This document shows positions 52,860-60,507 of a stretch of 64,000 nucleotides of DNA, piece after piece. Under the pieces are notes generated by a model. That model saw only the letters and a program-made list of their open reading frames with translations. It was not told where the DNA came from and ran no database searches. Both the position numbers and the translations under genes were made by a program. Each line of letters starts with the position of its first letter. Positions within the stretch are counted from its first letter, which is position 1. Source of the stretch: Bradyrhizobium lupini (GTDB taxonomy: Bacteria > Pseudomonadota > Alphaproteobacteria > Rhizobiales > Xanthobacteraceae); NCBI RefSeq assembly GCF_040939785.1, contig NZ_CP162553.1:1116001-1180000 (forward strand). The letters are read 5' to 3'.

Positions 52860-54191
52860 CTACGCGCCCGCCCTCGACTGGAGCCCGCCGCTTGCGGTCC
52901 AGCGGTCCGGGTCCGGGCTGTGTCCGATCAAAGCAAGGCCGTACGCAATCGACTCGAACTGATCGCCCGACATCAGCCGTTCGTTGCCGAACCGCTCGGC
53001 GAACAGTTTTCGAACGGCCGGCACGAAAGACGTGCCGCCGGTCAAAAACACCTTCTCGACCTCGCGCGCGGTGATGCCGGCTTCGCCCAGCACCTTGTCG
53101 ACGGTGGCCCCGAGCCTCGCGATGTCGTCGGCAATCCAGGCTTCGAAATTCTTCCGCGTGATAGTCGAGCCGATGTCGACCCCGCCTCCTTTGAAGCGGA
53201 ACTCCACCTGATCCTGGGCCGACAGCGCGACCTTGGCGTCGGACACCGCGCGGTACAGCGAAAAGCCGAGGTCGAGATCGACGATGGTGATGAAATCCTC
53301 GAGCAGAGCCGGCTTCACTGCGGTGCGCGCAAGCTCCCGGAGTTCGCGCAAGTCGCCGTTGCTCTTCATCATCGCGAGCTGATGCCAGCGCGCGAGATTG
53401 GTGTAGTGGCCGGTGGGGATCGGCAGCACCTTGTCGAACGAGCGGAAGCTCGAGCCCTTGCCCAGCCGCGGCGAGACGACGTGATCGACGATGCGGTAAT
53501 CGAAGGTGTCGCCCGCAATCCCGATGCCGGCATGGCCGAGCGGTTCGGCGCGCAAGGCGCCGCCGGCACGCGAGAACCGCATCACCGAGAAATCGCTGGT
53601 GCCGCCGCCGAAATCCGCAACCAGCACGGTCGCATCGCGTTCCAGCCGGCGGGCGAAGGAGAACGCCGCGCCCACGGGTTCGTAGACATAGCGGGCGTGG
53701 CCGGCGCCGAGGCGCTCGAACGCGGCCCGGTAGCGCTGCATCGCCAGCGCTTCGTCGGGATTGCCCCCGGCGAAGCGGACGGGGCGACCGACTGTAATGG
53801 TGGACGTCTCGAAGCCGAATTTACCGCCGCCATGCCGCGCCAGCGTCCGCAGGAACGCCGCCAAAATATCCTCAAACTTGTAGCGCTGCCGGAACACCTG
53901 GGTGGTGTTGAAGCTGGAGCTTGCGGCAAAGGTCTTGAACGACTGGAGGAAGCGGTAGACATGGCGTCCTTCCAGGAACTGCTCGATCGCCCACGGGCCG
54001 CCTTCAGCCTGGGCGCCGGCTCCCGGCCGGTCTTCCCAGAAACACAGCGCCGACACGAAGACGCTGTGGCGCTGTCCGCCATGGTCGAAGCGGATGGCCT
54101 CGACCCGGCGGTCGTCCGCCGCAAGGGCCACGACCGTATTGCTGGTCCCAAAATCGATGCCGATCGAGACGACGGGCGAGGCGCTCGACAT
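52860..54191 (-). CDS. yegD: Hsp70-family protein, YegD type
   Basis: 443-aa actin/Hsp70-fold ATPase lacking the usual substrate-binding domain. Phosphate-1 motif SIGIDFGTSNTVVALAAD (residues about 9-26), connect-region VLVADFGGGTSDFSVMRF, and adenosine motif VEKVFLTGGTSFVPAVRKLF near the C-terminus. Length and domain layout match E. coli YegD, a chaperone-like ATPase of unclear role. Divergent from the oxalate-regulon small ORF; its start is 205 nt from the nearest motif copy. Confidence 0.88.
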   Translation of the reverse strand: MSSASPVVSIGIDFGTSNTVVALAADDRRVEAIRFDHGGQRHSVFVSALCFWEDRPGAGAQAEGGPWAIEQFLEGRHVYRFLQSFKTFAASSSFNTTQVFRQRYKFEDILAAFLRTLARHGGGKFGFETSTITVGRPVRFAGGNPDEALAMQRYRAAFERLGAGHARYVYEPVGAAFSFARRLERDATVLVADFGGGTSDFSVMRFSRAGGALRAEPLGHAGIGIAGDTFDYRIVDHVVSPRLGKGSSFRSFDKVLPIPTGHYTNLARWHQLAMMKSNGDLRELRELARTAVKPALLEDFITIVDLDLGFSLYRAVSDAKVALSAQDQVEFRFKGGGVDIGSTITRKNFEAWIADDIARLGATVDKVLGEAGITAREVEKVFLTGGTSFVPAVRKLFAERFGNERLMSGDQFESIAYGLALIGHSPDPDRWTASGGLQSRAGA

Positions 54192-54371
54192 GAACCACTC
54201 TGACAGATGATTGGAGGGGGCAGACCACTAACGGCTTCATGTGCCGCTGCCAAGGCTCCGTTTTTGGATATCGACGGTCAAATGGTTCAGTTTCGGCCGG
54301 CTTTGGCATATCCCGCTCAAATCGGCCCATTTAACGGATTATTATGCTGCAATGCGAAGAGCTAAATGCTG

Positions 54372-54391
54372 CTATGCAATGGCATGCATAG
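54372..54391. promoter_or_regulatory. Inverted repeat beside motif copy 3
   Basis: CTATGCA-ATGGCA-TGCATAG, perfect 7-bp arms, ending 5 bp before the 17-bp motif at 54396. Could be a second operator or an extension of the first. Confidence 0.4.
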
Positions 54392-54395
54392 ACAT

Positions 54396-54412
54396 TGGCA
54401 TCTGGTATACAT
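54396..54412. promoter_or_regulatory. Oxalate-locus 17-bp motif, copy 3
   Basis: TGGCATCTGGTATACAT, 57 nt upstream of the 45-codon small ORF, the same spacing as copy 2 from the GntR start. Confidence 0.65.
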
Positions 54413-54468
54413 AAATTCCCTTTCGAACTGAGACAGCACTACTGACCGTCTCGAGAAAGGGATTTCCG

Positions 54469-54606
54469 ATGTCCAAGACCGCTTCCGTCGCTCTCGCGCC
54501 CTCCTCCTCGCTGTTCGCCCGCCTGATGGCAACGATCGACCGCCTCCTGATGGCGAGCGCCGAGATCTCGAATCACAACGGCGACCTGCCGCGCTTTGGC
54601 CTGTAG
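54469..54606 (+). CDS. 45-aa small protein in the oxalate regulon
   Basis: ATG 54469 after AGAAAGGG; 45 codons ending TAG at 54604. N-terminal MSKTASVALAPSSSLFARLM, then helix ATIDRLLMASAEIS and tail NHNGDLPRFGL. Too short for ordinary gene callers. Support: good ribosome-binding site, motif copy 3 upstream, and a terminator 75 nt downstream, which together define a transcript of about 300 nt. An amphipathic helix is plausible; no family named. Confidence 0.6.
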   Translation: MSKTASVALAPSSSLFARLMATIDRLLMASAEISNHNGDLPRFGL

Positions 54607-54680
54607 GCCGGACAGCCGCCCGCGCCTGCGCGCGCAGCGGGAGACGGTTTTAGATCAGTCCGCATACTACTTTTGATGAA

Positions 54681-54706
54681 TGGCCCCGGATCACGGGGCC
54701 ATTTCT
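54681..54706 (+). terminator. Terminator after the 45-aa ORF
   Basis: TGGCCCCG (54681-54688) pairs with CGGGGCCA (54694-54701), loop GATCA, followed by TTTCT. Confidence 0.8.
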
Positions 54707-54789
54707 ACTTGTGCTGTCCTGAGTCACAGCCGCAACCGGGCAAGGTCCTGCGGCATTTGCGCACGGTGACCGGACCAGCGCTTGAAGCT

Positions 54790-54806
54790 TGGCATAATGC
54801 ATACAA
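54790..54806. promoter_or_regulatory. Oxalate-locus 17-bp motif, copy 4
   Basis: TGGCATAATGCATACAA, the most divergent copy, 52 nt upstream of the first antiporter gene. Confidence 0.6.
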
Positions 54807-54857
54807 GAATGCCGTTCCAGCGCTCGCAGAAAAATGAGAGGCGCCACGGGAGGCTTT

Positions 54858-56144
54858 ATGACGGACATGGTGCAAGCAACCGCCCCGACAGCCGCGCGCG
54901 TTAGCGACACGTATCGCTGGACGCAATTGGCGGTCGGTGTCGCGGCGATGGTGATGATCGCCAACTATCAATACGGCTGGACGTTCTTCGTCCCCGACAT
55001 CCAGAAGAAGTTCGGCTGGGATCGTGCGTCGATCCAATGGGCCTTTACGCTGTTCGTGCTGTTCGAGACCTGGCTCGTGCCGATCGAAGGATGGTTCGTC
55101 GACAAATACGGTCCGCGCATCGTGGTGCTGGTCGGCGGCGTGCTCTGTGCCGCCGGCTGGGCGATCAACGCGGAGGCGACCACGCTCAACGGCTACTATC
55201 TCGGCATGATCATCGCAGGCATCGGCGCCGGCGGCGTCTACGGCACCTGCGTCGGTAACGCGCTGAAGTGGTTTCCGGACAAGCGCGGTCTTGCCGCGGG
55301 CATCACGGCCGCTGGTTTCGGTGCGGGCTCCGCGCTGACCGTCGCGCCGATCCAGGCCATGATCAAGGACAGCGGTTTCCAGACCACCTTCCTTTATTTC
55401 GGCCTCGGACAAGGCATTATCATCTGCATCCTCGCCTTCTTCCTGCTCGCGCCGAAAGCAGGTCAGGTGCCGAACGCGGTCGTGAACGCCAATCTGCAGC
55501 AGACCCGGCGCAACTACCAGCCGACCGAGGTGCTGCGTCAGCCGATCTTCTGGCTGATGTACTTCATGTTCGTGATCGTCGGCGCCGGCGGCCTGATGGT
55601 GACGGCGAACCTGAAGCCGATCGCGGCGGACTGGAAGATCGACAACGTGCCGGTCACGCTGATGGCGGTGACGATGACCGCGGTGACCTTCGCGGCCACG
55701 ATCGACCGCGTGCTCAACGGCCTGACGCGTCCGTTCTTCGGCTGGATCTCCGACATGATCGGCCGCGAGAACACGATGTTCATCGCCTTCGGCATGGAAG
55801 GTATCGGCATCTGGATGCTCTACCTCTGGGGCCACAATCCGCTCTGGTTCGTGCTGCTCTCGGGCTTCGTGTTCTTCGCCTGGGGTGAGATCTACTCGCT
55901 GTTCCCCTCGACCTGCACCGACACGTTCGGCGCCAAGTTCGCGACCACCAATGCCGGCCTGCTCTACACCGCGAAGGGTACGGCCGCGCTGCTGGTCCCG
56001 ATCGGCAACTACATGCAGCAGTCGTCGGGCAGTTGGGACAACGTGTTCATCATCGCAGCCGGCGCCAACATCCTGGCCTCGGCGCTGGCGATCGCGGTGC
56101 TCAAGCCCTGGCGCAAGGTCGTGGTCGCGCAATCGACCGTCTGA
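54858..56144 (+). CDS. oxlT: Oxalate/formate antiporter (OxlT-type MFS), paralogue 1
   Basis: 428-aa major facilitator protein with twelve hydrophobic helices. The N-half MFS loop motif lies in WFVDKYGPRIVVLVGG (about residues 77-92), then GTCVGNALKWFPDKRGLAAG. The C-half has GWISDMIGRENTMF and the conserved LLYTAKGTAALLVP in helix 11, whose Lys corresponds to the carboxylate-binding Lys of OxlT by family knowledge. GGGAGG precedes ATG 54858. Own terminator downstream and own motif upstream, so a single-gene unit. Imports oxalate in exchange for formate. Confidence 0.88.
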   Translation: MTDMVQATAPTAARVSDTYRWTQLAVGVAAMVMIANYQYGWTFFVPDIQKKFGWDRASIQWAFTLFVLFETWLVPIEGWFVDKYGPRIVVLVGGVLCAAGWAINAEATTLNGYYLGMIIAGIGAGGVYGTCVGNALKWFPDKRGLAAGITAAGFGAGSALTVAPIQAMIKDSGFQTTFLYFGLGQGIIICILAFFLLAPKAGQVPNAVVNANLQQTRRNYQPTEVLRQPIFWLMYFMFVIVGAGGLMVTANLKPIAADWKIDNVPVTLMAVTMTAVTFAATIDRVLNGLTRPFFGWISDMIGRENTMFIAFGMEGIGIWMLYLWGHNPLWFVLLSGFVFFAWGEIYSLFPSTCTDTFGAKFATTNAGLLYTAKGTAALLVPIGNYMQQSSGSWDNVFIIAAGANILASALAIAVLKPWRKVVVAQSTV

Positions 56145-56166
56145 CGCGCTCCAAAAGCGCTTCTCG

Positions 56167-56199
56167 CGCAAAACGCCCGGCCTCGCGGCCGGGCGTTTT
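56167..56199 (+). terminator. Terminator after oxlT paralogue 1
   Basis: AAAACGCCCGGCC (56170-56182) pairs with GGCCGGGCGTTTT (56187-56199) around TCGC; strong GC stem ending in a T run. Confidence 0.92.
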
Positions 56200-56285
56200 C
56201 GTTGTGCGCGACGTTTTCGTGAACCCGCCGTCCCTAAAGGAACTCCGCAAATTTTCAGGCGCGCGCCAAGATAGGGCTTGCAATC

Positions 56286-56302
56286 TGGAATATGGTATAC
56301 CA
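56286..56302. promoter_or_regulatory. Oxalate-locus 17-bp motif, copy 5
   Basis: TGGAATATGGTATACCA; its right half TGGTATACCA is a perfect 10-bp palindrome. 98 nt upstream of the second antiporter. Confidence 0.7.
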
Positions 56303-56399
56303 AGGTCGCCACTGCGCTTGCGACGATAAGCCACAATATTGCGACATCAGGTCATCTTGCGACCGGTGTCGAACCAGACAGGCGCTTGGGAGGTTCTTG

Positions 56400-57722
56400 A
56401 TGATTTCCAGCACCGATGGCGCTGTCACGGCCGCGCCTCTCCGCACAGGTTTCCGCTGGCTCCAGCTGGTCATGGGCATCGTCTGCATGGCGATGATCGC
56501 CAACCTGCAATATGGCTGGACCCTGTTCGTCGATCCGATCGATCACGCGCACCATTGGGGACGCGCCGCGATCCAGCTCGCCTTCACCATCTTCGTCGTC
56601 ACCGAAACCTGGCTGGTGCCGATCGAGGCCTGGTTCGTCGACAAATACGGCCCGCGCATCGTCATCATGTTCGGCGGCGTCATGATCGCGCTGTCGTGGA
56701 TTCTCAACTCCTATGCCGATAGCCTCACCTTGCTCTATGCGGCCGCGATCATCGGCGGCATGGGCGCGGGCGCCGTGTACGGCACCTGCGTCGGCAACGC
56801 GCTGAAATGGTTTCCCGATCGCCGGGGCCTTGCCGCCGGTGCGACTGCCGCCGGCTTCGGCGCAGGCGCTGCACTCACCGTCGTGCCGATCGCAGCCATG
56901 ATCGCAACGAGCGGCTATCAGCACGCGTTCCTCACGTTCGGCATCGGCCAGGGCGTGATCGTCTTCGTGCTCGCCTTCTTCATTCAGCCGCCGCGGATCT
57001 CGATCCCGCCGAAGAAGAAGCAGCTCAATCTGCCGCAGACCAAGATCGACTTCACCCCGCCCCAGGTGCTGCGCACCCCTATTTTCTGGGTCATGTATCT
57101 CGTGTTCGTCATGGTCGCCTCCGGCGGCCTGATGACCGCGGCGCAGATCGCCCCGATCGCACACGACTTCAAGATCGCCGACACGCCGGTCACGCTCGCC
57201 GGATTCCAGATGGCGGCATTGACGTTCGCGATCTCGCTCGACCGCATCTTCGACGGTTTCGGACGGCCGTTCTTCGGCTTCGTCTCCGACACGATCGGCC
57301 GCGAGCACACCATGTTCATCGCCTTCGGCACCGCCGCGCTGATGCTGCTGACGCTGTCGGCCTATGGCCACGTCCCTGTCGTCTTCGTGCTCGCCACCGC
57401 GGTCTATTTCGGCGTGTTCGGCGAGATCTACTCGCTGTTCCCGGCGACCTGCGGCGACACCTTCGGCTCGAAGTTCGCAACCACCAACAACGGCATGCTC
57501 TACACGGCGAAGGGGACCGCGTCCCTGCTCGTTCCGCTCGCCAGCGTGATCTCGGCCACGTATGGCTGGAAGGCCGTGTTCGTGGTCGCAGTCGCGCTGA
57601 ACGCGACGGCGGCCCTGACGGCGCTGTTCGTGATCAAGCCGATGCGCCGCTCCTTCATCCTCGGCAAGGAAGCCGAGAGCGCCAACGCCGCGACGGGGAA
57701 CGCCAAGACCGAGACGGCATAA
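56400..57722 (+). CDS. Oxalate/formate antiporter (OxlT-type MFS), paralogue 2
   Basis: 440-aa twelve-helix MFS protein, clearly paralogous to the preceding antiporter: WFVDKYGPRIVIMFGG, GTCVGNALKWFPDRRGLAAG, DTIGREHTMFIAFG and MLYTAKGTASLLVP are shared. It differs by a cytosolic PPKKKQLN loop between halves and a longer charged C-terminal tail (about 20 residues). GGGAGG six bases before ATG 56400. Separate motif and terminator imply independent but parallel control; it may differ in affinity or carry a related carboxylate. Confidence 0.88.
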   Translation: MISSTDGAVTAAPLRTGFRWLQLVMGIVCMAMIANLQYGWTLFVDPIDHAHHWGRAAIQLAFTIFVVTETWLVPIEAWFVDKYGPRIVIMFGGVMIALSWILNSYADSLTLLYAAAIIGGMGAGAVYGTCVGNALKWFPDRRGLAAGATAAGFGAGAALTVVPIAAMIATSGYQHAFLTFGIGQGVIVFVLAFFIQPPRISIPPKKKQLNLPQTKIDFTPPQVLRTPIFWVMYLVFVMVASGGLMTAAQIAPIAHDFKIADTPVTLAGFQMAALTFAISLDRIFDGFGRPFFGFVSDTIGREHTMFIAFGTAALMLLTLSAYGHVPVVFVLATAVYFGVFGEIYSLFPATCGDTFGSKFATTNNGMLYTAKGTASLLVPLASVISATYGWKAVFVVAVALNATAALTALFVIKPMRRSFILGKEAESANAATGNAKTETA

Positions 57723-57747
57723 CGAACACTCCTTGCACGGTGAGACA

Positions 57748-57777
57748 GGGGCGCAGCGATGCGCCCCTTTCTTTTTG
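57748..57777 (+). terminator. Terminator after oxlT paralogue 2
   Basis: AGGGGCGCA (57748-57756) pairs with TGCGCCCCT (57761-57769), loop GCGA, followed by TTCTTTTT. Confidence 0.9.
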
Positions 57778-57845
57778 GCTCACGGCAAACGTCAGCATTG
57801 TTGCCTCAAGATTTTTCGGAACAGCCAAATCGAGTGCTTGACGAT

Positions 57846-57862
57846 TGGCATTATGTATACCA
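57846..57862. promoter_or_regulatory. Oxalate-locus 17-bp motif, copy 6
   Basis: TGGCATTATGTATACCA, 34 nt before the CBS-pair gene, close enough to overlap its promoter or transcription start. Confidence 0.65.
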
Positions 57863-57895
57863 CACTTGCCGCATCATTCACCCAGGGAGGTTGCA

Positions 57896-58321
57896 ATGCT
57901 GGTCGGAGACATTCTGCGCAAGAAGACACCGCGCGTTGTCACGGTGCGAATGAACGAAACGGTGGGTATCGCCGCCAAGCTGATGCGCGCCAACAATATC
58001 AGCGCACTGGTGGTGAAGGACGTGGTCCGCTCCGAGGGTAACACCGCGGTCGGCATGTTCACCGAGCGCGACGTCGTGCGCGCCGTCGCCGAGCACGGCG
58101 CCAATGCCGTCAACGTCAAGGTTTCGCAGCTCGTCTCGGTGCAGCAGCTCGTATCCTGCACCTCAAACGACACGATCGAGCACGTCCGCCATCTGATGAA
58201 CCGGAATCACATCCGGCACCTGCCTGTCATCGACGATTACAGCCTCGTCTCGGTCATCAGCATGCGTGACATCGCCTCCTTCGTGGACGAAGCGATCAAC
58301 GGCACGCCGCAAGCAGCTTAA
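57896..58321 (+). CDS. CBS-domain pair protein
   Basis: 141-aa protein made only of two CBS motifs: TVRMNETVGIAAKLMRANNISALVV with GMFTERDVVRAV, and SCTSNDTIEHVRHLMNRNHIRHLPVID with SVISMRDIASFV. Such stand-alone Bateman modules bind adenine nucleotides or related ligands and regulate partner proteins. GGGAGG five bases before ATG 57896. A motif copy upstream places it in the oxalate regulon; a role sensing energy or CoA-nucleotide state for this pathway is inference. Confidence 0.88.
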   Translation: MLVGDILRKKTPRVVTVRMNETVGIAAKLMRANNISALVVKDVVRSEGNTAVGMFTERDVVRAVAEHGANAVNVKVSQLVSVQQLVSCTSNDTIEHVRHLMNRNHIRHLPVIDDYSLVSVISMRDIASFVDEAINGTPQAA

Positions 58322-58353
58322 AGCGTCTCACTTCCCCCTGCGACTACCGTCCC

Positions 58354-58376
58354 CGGCTCGGACCTTCCGAGCCGGA
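58354..58376 (+). terminator. Hairpin after the CBS gene
   Basis: CCGGCTCGGA pairs with TCCGAGCCGG around a 3-nt loop (CCT), 33 nt past the stop. No good U run, so termination may be partial. Confidence 0.5.
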
Positions 58377-58425
58377 CCGGATCTTTCGTCCCGAAATCCG
58401 GCTTCCGCTGCTTCGCGAGGATTCC

Positions 58426-59448
58426 ATGAAGATCTGCATCTACGGCGCCGGCGCAATCGGCGGATATCTCGGGGTTCAGCTCGCGCGCGCGCGGGCGCCG
58501 ACGTCAGCCTGGTCGCACGCGGCGCGCACCTTGCCGCGATGCGCGAGCGCGGCCTGACGCTGCTCGCGGGCGAGGAGAAGCACACCGTGCATCCGCGCTG
58601 CACCGACGATCCCGCCGAGCTCGGTGTGCAGGACTACATCATCATCACGCTGAAGGCGCACTCGATCACCGGCGTGATCGAGACAATGCAGCCGCTGCTC
58701 GGACCCCACACCCGCATCGTCACCGCCGTCAACGGCATCCCCTATTGGTACTTCTACAAGCACGGCGGCCAATACGAGAATTCGACGCTGGAGAGCATCG
58801 ACCCCGGAGGACGGCAGTGGCGCGAAATTGGCGCCGAGCGCGCCATCGGTTGCATCGTCTATCCCGCCACCGAGATCGAGGCGCCCGGCGTGATCCGTCA
58901 CGTCTACGGCAACAACTTTCCGCTCGGCGAGCCCTCCGGCGAGATTACCCCGGACGTGCAACGCCTCGCCGATCTCTTCATCGCAGCCGGGCTGAAGGCG
59001 CCGGTGCTCGACCGCATCCGCGACGAGATCTGGCTCAAGCTGTGGGGCAATGTCTGCTTCAACCCGATCAGCGCACTCACCCATGCAACGCTCGACGTGA
59101 TCTGCACCGATCCGGCCACCTCGCGCGCTGTCGCGCGCGATCATGATGGAGACGCAAGGCATCGCCGAAACGTTCGGCGTCAAATTCCGCGTCGACGTCG
59201 AGCGCCGCATCGAAGGTGCGCGCAAGGTCGGCGCGCACAAGACCTCGATGCTCCAGGATCTCGAGCGCGGCCGCCCGATGGAGATCGACCCGCTCGTCAC
59301 CGTCGTGCAGGAGATGGGCCGCCTCACCGGCGTCGCCACCCCCGCCCTCGATTCAGTGCTGGCGATGGTGACCCAGCGCGCCCGCATTGCCGGTCTCTAC
59401 GACGGCATCCCGACCCCATCGGATCCGCGCGCACTGGCGGTGGCGTGA
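58426..59448 (+). pseudogene. Ketopantoate reductase-family (PanE/ApbA) protein with two frame breaks
   Basis: NADPH-dependent 2-oxoacid reductase fold. ATG 58426 begins MKICIYGAGAIGGYLG (Rossmann motif). At the CG run 58481-58493 the frame shifts by about +2 into AGADVSLVARGAHLAAM, IIITLKAHSITGVIE and LKLWGNVCFNPISAL (catalytic Lys). At the CG run 59130-59142 two bases appear missing and the first frame returns with ETQGIAETFGV, RPMEIDPL (catalytic Glu) and the stop at 59446-59448. The changes cancel, so length (1023 nt, 340 codons) is conserved. Either slippage errors in CG repeats or a recent pseudogene. Overlaps the next gene's ATG. Confidence 0.78.
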
Positions 59449-60233
59449 TGGCTGGCGAGATCAAACAATGGCTCCGCTTCCGGAATAGCGGTGCGACCGG
59501 CTTCGGCACGCTAACGTCGTCGGGTATCAGCGTCCATGAGGGCGAGATGTTTGGCCGCCATGCAGCCACCGGCAAGACGCTGGCGCTGTCGGAGGTCGAA
59601 CTGCTCGCGCCCTGCGTGCCCAGCAAGATCGTCGCGCTCTGGAACAATTTTCATGCACTCGCGGCCAAGCTCAACCAGCCCGAGCCACCGGAGCCGCTCT
59701 ACCTCCTGAAGGCCACCACCAGCATTACGACGCCAGGCGCGGTGATCCGCCGTCCCTCTTATTACGACGGCAAGACCACGTATGAAGGCGAGCTCGGCAT
59801 CGTCATCGGCAAGACCTGTGCCCGGGTGTCGCCGGCGGAAGCGGACAGCTTCATCTTCGGCTACACCTGCGTCAACGACATCACCGCCAACGACATCCTG
59901 ACCAGCGACCCGACCTTCCCGCAATGGGCACGGGCCAAAGGCATCGACGATTACGGCCCGTTCGGCCCCGTCATCGCGACCGGTCTCGATCCGGTCAGGC
60001 TGGTGGTCCGCACCATCCTCAACGGTGCGGAGCGACAGAACTATCCGATATCGGACATGATCTTCACCGCGCAGGAGCTGGTCAGCAGGATCTCCCACGA
60101 CATGACCCTGCTCCCCGGCGACCTCATTGCCGTCGGCACCTCGGTCGGCGTCGGCGTGATGAAAGAGCCGGTGAACATTGTGACCGTCGCGATCGACGGC
60201 ATCGGCGAGCTGACCAACGAGTTTCGGCTGTAG
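59448..60233 (+). CDS. Fumarylacetoacetate hydrolase (FAH)-family protein
   Basis: 261-aa protein of the FAH/acylpyruvase/HpcE fold. An N-terminal cap of about 60 residues (IKQWLRFRNSGATGFGTL) is followed by the core: PSKIVALWNNFHALA, metal Glu in TTYEGELGIVIGK, GYTCVNDITANDI, KGIDDYGPFGPVIAT and LLPGDLIAVGTSVGVG. ATG 59448 overlaps the PanE-like stop, so the two act together, possibly as a reductase/hydrolase pair on a 2-oxo acid. The upstream-extended frame is out-of-frame PanE sequence. Confidence 0.88.
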   Translation: MAGEIKQWLRFRNSGATGFGTLTSSGISVHEGEMFGRHAATGKTLALSEVELLAPCVPSKIVALWNNFHALAAKLNQPEPPEPLYLLKATTSITTPGAVIRRPSYYDGKTTYEGELGIVIGKTCARVSPAEADSFIFGYTCVNDITANDILTSDPTFPQWARAKGIDDYGPFGPVIATGLDPVRLVVRTILNGAERQNYPISDMIFTAQELVSRISHDMTLLPGDLIAVGTSVGVGVMKEPVNIVTVAIDGIGELTNEFRL

Positions 60234-60242
60234 CTTCTCTCT

Positions 60243-60323
60243 CCGTCATGGCCGGGCTTGTCCCGGCCATCCACGTTCTGTTGGCGCGGAGGCGCGTGGA
60301 TGCCTGGGACAAGCCCGGGCATG
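60243..60323. repeat. Dispersed 81-bp inverted repeat
   Basis: Arms of 31 nt (60243-60273 and 60293-60323, starting GTCATGGCCGGGCTTGTCCC) with only a few mismatches around a 19-nt loop. A common Bradyrhizobium intergenic element to my recollection; could serve as terminator for the FAH gene. Confidence 0.78.
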
Positions 60324-60507
60324 ACCAGCGCGCTGAACGTCTGCCCCCAACACGGGAAACGCGCCTCTCCCCCTCCACCGATCGGCTGACGCATTCAGCC
60401 GTGGATCGTGAGGCCGGACCTATCCAGCAAGCTCCCGCCGCCCTTGATCTCGGTTCCGCTCTCCAATAGCAATTATGGCGATAATGTGCCGGCGTGAGGA
60501 AGTCACG

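Noticed and set aside
54705..56336. 543-codon minus-strand ORF opposite oxlT paralogue 1
   Set aside because: Antisense shadow; composition dominated by His/Asp/Arg and covers a terminator and an operator.
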